A DNA stretch of 10,691 nucleotides from Candidatus Poseidoniales archaeon (GTDB lineage: Archaea > Thermoplasmatota > Poseidoniia > Poseidoniales > Poseidoniaceae): contig QQSG01000125.1 in the NCBI GenBank assembly GCA_003602665.1, forward strand, positions 1 to 10,691, given 5' to 3'. This document shows positions 5,080 through 10,691 of this stretch, piece by piece; the stretch's first letter is position 1; each line of letters begins with the position of its first letter. Under the pieces are notes generated by a model. The model saw only the letters and a list, made by a program, of their open reading frames with translations. It had not been told where the DNA came from and searched no databases. The position numbers and the translations under genes are program-made.

Positions 5080-6768
5080 ATGAGCGATGCTGATTCACTT
5101 GATTCAATGACTGTGAATCAACTCAAAGATGAACTCGGTTCCAGAGGTCTATCTAAATCCGGCAAAAAGGCCGAACTCATTGAACGATTAAACCCGTATT
5201 TCGCCTCAAAAGAGGATGCGATTCTAACATCAGCATGGAAAAGAACGGTCGTTGGTCCACTCAATCTTGCACAAGTTACAGGATCGTTGTTCGTTGTAAC
5301 CCTACTCCTTGTCGTTGTATTCAATCCATCACTGATCGGCTTGGGCGAAGACGAACCCGTTTACCAGCCAATCGATTTCGATGCGAGTCAGACACGATGG
5401 TACGCAGAAGAACTCGTAGCTCTTGGTCATCCTGAATGGGAGGGACGAATGTCCGGTAGTCCTGAAGAAGCGGCAGCGGCTGAGATGATTTTAGACAACC
5501 TTACTGAGATGGGCTACTCACCTCAACTCAACACATATCCTGTTCCGATGTTTGCTATCAACAGCGCACCAGAAGTAGCAATGTGTATACCTGCTCTCGA
5601 TTTATTGACCGGACCTTCTTGCAACTCTGGCTTTGGAGCACAAATCACCACGTTCGAACACAGAAGTGATTATGTCTTACAAGGGTATTCTGGTTCAGCA
5701 GACATACAATTTGGACAAAATATGGAACTTATTGATCTTGATGACGGGACTGATGATTCGCTGTGGTCTTCAGCATCTGGCAAAGTTGGAATCATTAGAG
5801 GTGGAGGCAACATCGATGGAAACACAGGCATGTACATCAAAGCGGCTGAAAACTCTCTCGCCGGATTATTCCGAATTAACAATCAGACAAATTGCGGTCA
5901 ACTTGAAGCAGATGATTGCGTCCCTATCTTCAAGTCGATTCGTGTTGATGAAATGAAGAGTAGTAACAGCGGTTCAATCCCTGAGGATATACCTTTCATC
6001 GCTGTATCAAATCAAACTGGAAATCAGATGCTCGATTTGGCTGAACAAGGCGCAGTTCTCCGATTATTTAGCGACGTAGACAATGCAGGAGAACTCTCAG
6101 TCAGTGTCCCATGTGGTACATTGTACGGGAAAAGCGAGGATTTGATCATTGTAGGTGCCCACCATGACACGGTTTACCATGGACCTGGAGCAGTTGATGA
6201 CACATCTGGAACTGCAAGCGTACTCGAAATGGCAAGACAGATCGCAATCATCGCAAACGAAAGTGGAACTCCAGAATACACCATCAGATTCTGCACATGG
6301 GGTGGAGAAGAAGAAGGGCTTTGGGGAAGTAAAGCATATGTTAGCGCCAACGGGAATGAACTTGCCCGTAACCTTCGGCTTTACATCAATCTTGATATGA
6401 ATCACGTCGATATTGACATGGCGAACAGAGGAAACAGTCTGCGCTTCTTTTCTAACTCTGCAAAAGACATTGATCATGTGAGTGATATCATCGATCAATT
6501 AAATGATGAACAATCAAGTGTGTTTTCCAAATATTCTGTAACACTAACAAAAGAAACGACGATGCCATACAACTCTGACCATGGCCCATTTGTTTACGAC
6601 TTACCAGATAGCGTGGAAGGTAATGCATTGGTCTGCTACGGATCAGGTTCTTGGGAATATCATACCTACAAAGATGACATGTCTCGCTTCAATGAAGAGT
6701 CCCTCGGAATTTCAGTTATAGCTTACGGCACCTATCTCCGCTATCTTGCTTGGCCAGTAGAAGCCTAA
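5080..6768 (+). CDS. Membrane-anchored M28-family zinc peptidase with N-terminal SAP domain
   Basis: Probable metallo-aminopeptidase or carboxypeptidase of family M28, 562 residues. Residues 7-41 form a SAP-type helix-extension-helix (MTVNQLKDELGSRGLSKSGK and the following AELIERL). A hydrophobic segment at about 63-86 is one transmembrane helix; the basic, SAP-bearing N-terminus predicts cytoplasmic N and extracellular peptidase. The middle (about 185-345) resembles a PA-like insert. The M28 zinc site is complete: His361 and Asp363 (GAHHDTV), Asp373 (GAVDDTSG), Glu410-Glu411 (GGEEEGLWGS), Asp439 (INLDMN) and His501 (NSDHGPF). Seven cysteines all lie beyond the membrane segment, in keeping with an oxidising exterior. 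It likely degrades peptides for uptake or trims surface proteins. The substrate is unknown. The SAP fusion is unusual because SAP domains usually bind nucleic acid. The ATG follows the ubiX stop by 46 bases and has only a weak GTGA upstream. Confidence 0.92.
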   Translation: MSDADSLDSMTVNQLKDELGSRGLSKSGKKAELIERLNPYFASKEDAILTSAWKRTVVGPLNLAQVTGSLFVVTLLLVVVFNPSLIGLGEDEPVYQPIDFDASQTRWYAEELVALGHPEWEGRMSGSPEEAAAAEMILDNLTEMGYSPQLNTYPVPMFAINSAPEVAMCIPALDLLTGPSCNSGFGAQITTFEHRSDYVLQGYSGSADIQFGQNMELIDLDDGTDDSLWSSASGKVGIIRGGGNIDGNTGMYIKAAENSLAGLFRINNQTNCGQLEADDCVPIFKSIRVDEMKSSNSGSIPEDIPFIAVSNQTGNQMLDLAEQGAVLRLFSDVDNAGELSVSVPCGTLYGKSEDLIIVGAHHDTVYHGPGAVDDTSGTASVLEMARQIAIIANESGTPEYTIRFCTWGGEEEGLWGSKAYVSANGNELARNLRLYINLDMNHVDIDMANRGNSLRFFSNSAKDIDHVSDIIDQLNDEQSSVFSKYSVTLTKETTMPYNSDHGPFVYDLPDSVEGNALVCYGSGSWEYHTYKDDMSRFNEESLGISVIAYGTYLRYLAWPVEA

Positions 6769-6805
6769 GCGTCGCATTCAAGAAGGAAAGCAGAGTGGAC
6801 ACGTT

Positions 6806-7093
6806 ATGGTTAAGCCAAGTGCTCATGCTTCGCATATTCTTGTCGCTTCTAAATCTGAAGCATTACAAATTTCAGAAAAGATTGGTAAACTCAAAGATTT
6901 TGAGAAACTAGCACGCAAGAAATCATCCTGCCCTTCCTCTCAACGTGGCGGCGATTTAGGATGGTTCCGAAAGGGAAACATGGTCCAAGAATTTGAAGAA
7001 GCTGTTTGGCAGACTCCACTCAAAACGGTATCACCACCCATCAAGACCACATTTGGATACCACCTCATTTGGGTTCATGAACGAGAGGAGTGA
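6806..7093 (+). CDS. Single-domain parvulin peptidyl-prolyl cis-trans isomerase (PpiC type)
   Basis: Catalyses cis-trans isomerisation of Xaa-Pro bonds. At 95 residues it is a bare rotamase domain, like E. coli PpiC and the archaeal PinA proteins, with no signal peptide or membrane segment, so it is likely cytoplasmic. Visible family features are ASHILVAS (His10), FEKLARKKSSCPSS with Cys42, the RGGDLGWFRKGNMVQEFEEA core (Met59, Phe63) and the C-terminal FGYHLIWV with His86. His10, Cys42, Met59, Phe63 and His86 correspond to the active-site positions of the family. It starts 37 bases after the peptidase gene and has no clear Shine-Dalgarno. Its stop codon overlaps the folB Shine-Dalgarno. The partner protein is unknown; acting on the neighbouring exported peptidase is unlikely without a secretion signal. 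Confidence 0.94.
   Translation: MVKPSAHASHILVASKSEALQISEKIGKLKDFEKLARKKSSCPSSQRGGDLGWFRKGNMVQEFEEAVWQTPLKTVSPPIKTTFGYHLIWVHEREE
7086..7093 (+). promoter_or_regulatory. folB ribosome binding site on the parvulin stop codon
   Basis: AGGAGTGA contains GGAG followed by the parvulin TGA and stands 8 bases before ATG 7099. It supports 7099 as the folB start over the GTG at 7090, which lies inside the site, and implies translational coupling. Confidence 0.55.
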
Positions 7094-7098
7094 CGCTC

Positions 7099-7461
7099 AT
7101 GTCGATTCGTGTTGGGCTCGATGAGTATAGAATAGAAGGCGTTCATGGTTACTTTGATTATGAACATCAACAAACTCAACCGTTTATTGTATCCGTTCGA
7201 GTCGATTTGATCAATGACGTTCATGATGAAGCACTTTCGAGTACAGTCGATTATGGATTGTTGCAAAAAGCAGTCGACGTAGTCGTTCTCGAATCTAAGC
7301 CAATTCGGCTGATTGAGAAGATGGCAGTAAACATCGCTGAATTCATTCAGAGTAATGTCGAGGTTGAAACTATTTTTGTTCGAATAGAGAAGCCTGATGC
7401 TCCATTGCCACATCCAGGTGGTCTTCCATTCATAGAATACACTTGGAATCGCACAGAGTAG
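7099..7461 (+). CDS. folB: Dihydroneopterin aldolase (FolB family)
   Basis: Converts 7,8-dihydroneopterin to 6-hydroxymethyl-7,8-dihydropterin and glycolaldehyde in folate synthesis; some family members act on the triphosphate as epimerases (FolX). From ATG 7099 the protein has 120 residues, the usual length. Signature residues are in place: Glu22 in HGYFDYEHQ, Tyr52 in STVDYGLLQ, Glu73 in RLIEKMA, and Lys98 in RIEKPDAPLP, matching Glu21, Tyr53, Glu74 and Lys98 of E. coli FolB as I recall them. A GTG at 7090 would add three residues but falls within the Shine-Dalgarno. Finding the bacterial FolB fold rather than the archaeal MptD type suggests tetrahydrofolate use. The 3' end overlaps the longest form of the next gene by 19 bases. 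FolB versus FolX activity cannot be told from sequence alone. Confidence 0.9.
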   Translation: MSIRVGLDEYRIEGVHGYFDYEHQQTQPFIVSVRVDLINDVHDEALSSTVDYGLLQKAVDVVVLESKPIRLIEKMAVNIAEFIQSNVEVETIFVRIEKPDAPLPHPGGLPFIEYTWNRTE

Positions 7462-8015
7462 ACGAAATTGACGGGAGACTTCAAAGAGAAGCCCTCCTTA
7501 GTCTCATCATGGAATCTCCTTCAAGAGTGTACGTACCCAGTGCAATTGAAGCGGATGGAACTGCCATAGGCATGGGGTGTTTCAGCACTGAAGAAATAGC
7601 ATGGCAGGTTCTCAAAACATTCCTTGGGAAAAGCGAACAGATGAACCTGATTGAGTCCAGTGTAGTCGCATGGGATGTTGATGTCCTTGGTGAAGATGGA
7701 ATGACCGTCTTATCCTCTCTTGAAGGAAAAATCTGTCCTGTTTGCCAGCGAAGAACGTTTTGGGTTGATTTAGAACACCTTTCAGCGTTATGCTACGGTT
7801 CAAGTTGTTCAGCTTGGATCGAACAAAGCACTGTTGATCCCGAAATCGTTGACTGTGGCTGGCCCCCTCTCCGGTTCCTGAAACAAGTAAAGGATATCGA
7901 AGAGGCCTACAATGAACTAAGAACGATTGGTTCTGATGTAGCAGCATCGATGGAAGAAACGAATGATGCCATTACTCAACAATTGTACGAGTCGAGCTTG
8001 AATGATAGCCAATAA
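7443..8015 (+). CDS. Unrecognised protein with a zinc-ribbon-like cysteine cluster
   Basis: I do not recognise this 190-residue protein. Its clearest feature is a four-cysteine cluster, CPVC at 98-101 and CYGSSC at 117-122 (CxxC-x15-Cx4C), which could bind one zinc ion. An acidic Val/Leu-rich region precedes it (MNLIESSVVAWDVDVLGED, about 67-85), and the C-terminal tail from about 145 is acidic and probably helical. There is no signal peptide or membrane segment. The start is uncertain: TTG 7443 overlaps folB by 19 bases and has no Shine-Dalgarno; ATG 7509 would give 168 residues and keep the cysteines. The stop TAA directly abuts the argS stop on the other strand. Codon use resembles its neighbours, so it is probably a real gene rather than read-through. 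Its place after folB suggests co-transcription but gives no function. Confidence 0.78.
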   Translation: MESHRVDEIDGRLQREALLSLIMESPSRVYVPSAIEADGTAIGMGCFSTEEIAWQVLKTFLGKSEQMNLIESSVVAWDVDVLGEDGMTVLSSLEGKICPVCQRRTFWVDLEHLSALCYGSSCSAWIEQSTVDPEIVDCGWPPLRFLKQVKDIEEAYNELRTIGSDVAASMEETNDAITQQLYESSLNDSQ

Positions 8016-9785
8016 TCACATCTGCTCAATTGCAGATATTCCTAAGCCTTCCAAACCTGTTCGCAACAAACTACGGCCGAGTTCACTGATTTGGTAAAAG
8101 AATCCATCGACTAAGTCCTCGTTCAGTACATGACAATCTCGATAAAATCCATTGTATGCATTTGCTAATTCCAGCATATGTAAGGCAAATATGTGGGTTT
8201 TTTGTTGTTCAACTGAATGCTCAAGAACATCGTTATGACAGCACATCAGACGCATAAGTTCGACAAGTCCTGAAGGCATTTCTTCAAGTTGAGGAATTGA
8301 AATTGGTATTTGCTCGAGTCCAGAAGCTCTGCGTGAGATTGAGCATGCCCTGGTGTGAGAATACATAATGAAAGGAGCAGAACCTGCTTCGAAAGCAAGT
8401 GCTTCTTCCCAACGGAAAGTGAACCCTTTTTCTGGACTTACTTTGATGATGTTAAAACGAACTGCAGCCGTACCAACCGCTTCTGCAATGGTGGCTATTT
8501 GCTCATCGCTGTAATCTGGACGAAGTTCTTTGACGACCACTGCGGCTTGAGCATGGGCCTCTTCCAATAAGTCATCCATGAAGACAACGTTGCCTTTTCT
8601 CGTACTCATCTTCCCTTCAGGGAGTTTGATAAATGAATAAAAGAGGACCTCAGGGCGCTTAGAACCCAGTTCCTCTAAGGTCATACCAACTTGCTTAGCT
8701 TGGAGTTTGTGATCTTCTCCGAGTACATTGATGAGTCGATTTGATTGACCCCATTTCCATTGATGATAAGCAACATCTCTTGTTGCATAGAGTGAAGAAC
8801 CATCTCCTCTTCTATAGAAGAATTCCGTCTTGCCTTTCAAACCACGAGCACCGAGATCGAGATAACCTGCCCCATTATCAGCAGTTCCTGCAATTTCCAA
8901 ATTGTCCAGTGTTTCCATTAACTTGGAAACCGTGCCCTCAACAACAAACTTGGATTCCTTCGTAAAGGTGCTAAATGAGATGCCAAGCCGACTAAGCGTT
9001 TCGAGCATACCATCGAGAACGGGTGAATATGCATTTTCAAATGACTGCAGTACTTCTTGATCACCATGTTCGCTCGCATGAACAAGTCGTCCTATCTCAG
9101 ATTCAATCTCCGCTTTCTTAGCCTCATCAGAATCCGAACGCAATATCTGAGCTGCTTGATACCAACGTACTCTTTGATGATCTTCTTTGTGAAGCCAACG
9201 CTCAGAAGGTTTACTTCGATCGGAGAGTAAAGAATTGACATCCTCTTCAGATAGATGCTCTAATGCCCAAGCGAGAACGCCAACTTGCTTCCCCATGTCA
9301 TCAACATAGTACTCAGCACGTACCTCATCGCCATGGAGACGATGCAATCGAACAAGAGTGTCACCAAGAATTGCATTTCGAGCTCTTCCTACGTGAAATG
9401 GACCGTTTGGATTTGCAGAAGTGTGTTCAATTAATACCGAACGAGAGGCTGATTCGGAATTCTTTGTGGCATCCCCTACGCGAACCATTCCCGCAAGAAT
9501 CTGCTCTGCAAGCCATACTGGGTTTGCTTTGAAGTTAAGATAACCATTCACCGCCCCAATCGATTGTAAGCAATCAAGTGTAGGGAATTCCTTTGCAATA
9601 GCGTCAGCAATCTGTTGCGGCGCTTGGCGTAGAACAGAAGAGAAAGCGAAGCAAGGCAATGTGAGGTCTCCTTGATCAGATTCTCTGCTAGGTTGCAAAG
9701 CTGAAGCCCACATTCCGTGTTCAATACCTTTGGAAGCGAGTAGTGTCTCAAGATGAGGTTCGATAATATGACGCAGTAATTTCAT
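8016..9785 (-). CDS. argS: Arginyl-tRNA synthetase
   Basis: Class I synthetase that charges tRNA-Arg with arginine, 589 residues, within the normal size range. The N-terminal additional domain (about 1-100, with SDQGDLTLPCF) recognises the tRNA D-loop. The Rossmann catalytic domain carries the HIGH-type motif HVGR (131-134) within ANPNGPFHVGRARNAILGD, then EYYVDDMGKQVG. The KMSKS loop is KMSTR (392-396). The C-terminal DALR anticodon-binding domain starts near 470 (APFIMYSHTRACSISRR) and ends in GLGISAIEQM, typical of the family. The start ATG has a Shine-Dalgarno GAGGT (9796-9792) at 6-base spacing, overlapping the upstream aRF1 stop codon, so the two genes form a coupled translation operon. 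Its 3' end meets the convergent plus-strand gene with no gap. Confidence 0.97.
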   Translation of the reverse strand: MKLLRHIIEPHLETLLASKGIEHGMWASALQPSRESDQGDLTLPCFAFSSVLRQAPQQIADAIAKEFPTLDCLQSIGAVNGYLNFKANPVWLAEQILAGMVRVGDATKNSESASRSVLIEHTSANPNGPFHVGRARNAILGDTLVRLHRLHGDEVRAEYYVDDMGKQVGVLAWALEHLSEEDVNSLLSDRSKPSERWLHKEDHQRVRWYQAAQILRSDSDEAKKAEIESEIGRLVHASEHGDQEVLQSFENAYSPVLDGMLETLSRLGISFSTFTKESKFVVEGTVSKLMETLDNLEIAGTADNGAGYLDLGARGLKGKTEFFYRRGDGSSLYATRDVAYHQWKWGQSNRLINVLGEDHKLQAKQVGMTLEELGSKRPEVLFYSFIKLPEGKMSTRKGNVVFMDDLLEEAHAQAAVVVKELRPDYSDEQIATIAEAVGTAAVRFNIIKVSPEKGFTFRWEEALAFEAGSAPFIMYSHTRACSISRRASGLEQIPISIPQLEEMPSGLVELMRLMCCHNDVLEHSVEQQKTHIFALHMLELANAYNGFYRDCHVLNEDLVDGFFYQISELGRSLLRTGLEGLGISAIEQM

Positions 9786-9791
9786 TTTGAA

Positions 9792-9797
9792 ACCTCA
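9792..9797 (-). promoter_or_regulatory. argS ribosome binding site overlapping the prf1 stop codon
   Basis: The minus strand reads TGAGGT at 9797-9792: the prf1 TGA stop is also part of the GAGGT Shine-Dalgarno, 6 bases before the argS ATG. This supports both the argS start and translational coupling. Confidence 0.55.
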
Positions 9798-10691
9798 CAT
9801 CATTGGATAGCGAAGGATTGCTGCGAGTCCAGCAAAGCCAAGAGCAAGTTGTGAACCTTCCTCTGTATCAATGGAAATGAATACAACTTCGCTATTAGAT
9901 TTCGATGCCATCTCAGAAAGAGCATCAATCAAAGAAACACTGCTTAATTCCTTATGTGAGTCATTACTTGCTTTACAGGAAGGGCAGTTTGGTAACTCTT
10001 CAGTTCGACCTACAGAAGCAGCCCATGTGTGGCCACACGAACCACATTCAATTTCAACAGAGTTCTTTCTCATACTCTCAGAAATGAGTAACGTATCGAC
10101 AGCTCCTTGTTGAAGCGCCTGACGAATCATCATTTCACCATAGGTTGCCTTTGGATGAGTTTTGATAAGTTCTGAAAGAAATCGATTCATCATTTGACGT
10201 TCAGCATCGAGTTCAATCTCACCCATCATTGCACCTGCATTGCCAACTAATTCACGGACTCCTGATTCATTTGAATAACCTACATCAAAGGTGGTTTTAG
10301 CGATTCTCTTCGCAATTTCATGATGGAAATATTCGTTTCGTACAACGAAATCCTTCGTTGCACCAGGGCCTCCGACGATAATAGCCTGAATGTTCTCAAG
10401 ATTCGGTAACCAGTACGAACAAGCATGTTCAGTTGCTCGCTTGAAGAAATTGTGTGCAGCTTCTTCGATCAATCGCTCGAAACGTTGAGCGGATTGACCA
10501 CCTTGCCGGTGTTTGCCCATGATATTCGAAACGAGATGTTCTTGAACATGTATTCGCTTTCCTGAAGCAATACCATATGCAGCCTCTGCTCTATCGATCA
10601 CAAACAAACCGTATGACCGCTTATCGACAAGCATGTCTTCAAGTTGTGTTAATTCGAACACTGAGTCACAACGATACCTGAATGATAGAAG
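9795..10691 (-). CDS. prf1: Peptide chain release factor aRF1 (eRF1 family), 5' end cut by window edge
   Basis: Recognises all three stop codons and triggers peptide release at the ribosome. The visible 298 residues cover the end of the N domain, the M domain and the C domain; the frame stays open through the right edge (preceding residues FRYRCDSVFEL fit the family), so the GTG at 10661 is not the true start. The GGQ catalytic tripeptide is encoded at 10494-10502 within MGKHRQGGQSAQRFERLIEE. IIVGGPGATKDFV and YGEMMIRQALQQGAVDTLLI are typical aRF1 blocks. A zinc minidomain is formed by CGSC (10046-10035) and CPSC (9986-9975), a normal feature of archaeal aRF1. The NIKS stop-codon-reading domain, about 110 residues, lies outside the window. 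It is followed by argS with overlapping translation signals. Confidence 0.96.
   Translation of the reverse strand, partial: LLSFRYRCDSVFELTQLEDMLVDKRSYGLFVIDRAEAAYGIASGKRIHVQEHLVSNIMGKHRQGGQSAQRFERLIEEAAHNFFKRATEHACSYWLPNLENIQAIIVGGPGATKDFVVRNEYFHHEIAKRIAKTTFDVGYSNESGVRELVGNAGAMMGEIELDAERQMMNRFLSELIKTHPKATYGEMMIRQALQQGAVDTLLISESMRKNSVEIECGSCGHTWAASVGRTEELPNCPSCKASNDSHKELSSVSLIDALSEMASKSNSEVVFISIDTEEGSQLALGFAGLAAILRYPMM

Noticed and set aside
9795..10661. prf1 read as a complete 288-residue protein starting at 10661
   Set aside because: The codon at 10661 is GTG, the frame continues upstream to the window edge with family-like residues, and the NIKS domain is missing, so the gene is cut, not truncated.
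1..10691. CRISPR array, tRNA or rRNA gene, insertion sequence, or phage-defence cassette
   Set aside because: Nearly every base is accounted for by housekeeping genes, and I see no direct repeat array, cloverleaf-like gene, transposase or flanking terminal repeats.

Overview
The window looks like a stretch of an archaeal chromosome, most likely from a planktonic Thermoplasmatota lineage such as Marine Group II/III (Poseidoniales-like). An archaeal-type aRF1 (GGQ factor with a C-terminal zinc minidomain) and GGAGGTG-like ribosome binding sites point to Archaea. The mix of an aerobic class Ia ribonucleotide reductase, folate-type FolB, LipB and a membrane-anchored exported peptidase fits an aerobic marine heterotroph. 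The lineage is my inference; no marker gene here settles it. There is no tRNA, rRNA, CRISPR, insertion sequence or prophage signature, and coding density is very high.

Layout. (1) 1-3062, minus strand: nrdB-nrdA, the small and large subunits of a tyrosyl-radical class Ia ribonucleotide reductase. nrdA runs off the left edge. Both subunits resemble the eukaryotic RRM1/RRM2 pair closely. (2) 3063-3324: a 262-base divergent intergenic region, with several inverted repeats and a hairpin in the probable dut leader. (3) 3325-8015, plus strand: seven tightly spaced genes: dut (dUTPase), lipB (octanoyltransferase), ubiX (flavin prenyltransferase), a SAP-TM-M28 peptidase fusion, a single-domain parvulin, folB (dihydroneopterin aldolase) and an unrecognised zinc-ribbon-like protein. 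(4) 8016-10691, minus strand: prf1 (aRF1, cut by the right edge) followed by argS (arginyl-tRNA synthetase). argS converges on the plus-strand cluster with no base between the two stop codons.

How the genes fit together. nrdBA and dut diverge from a shared control region, and both serve the dNTP pool: NrdAB makes dNDPs, while Dut removes dUTP and supplies dUMP for dTMP synthesis. FolB feeds the folate pathway that thymidylate synthesis may use. LipB and UbiX make or attach cofactors (lipoate, prenylated FMN). The prf1-argS pair is a translation module. Three gene junctions (dut/lipB, parvulin/folB, prf1/argS) place the downstream Shine-Dalgarno on the upstream stop codon, which suggests translational coupling.

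I see no clearly new multi-gene system. The items most worth a second look are the eukaryote-type RNR, the SAP-membrane-peptidase fusion, and the hairpin that would hide a perfect Shine-Dalgarno upstream of dut.
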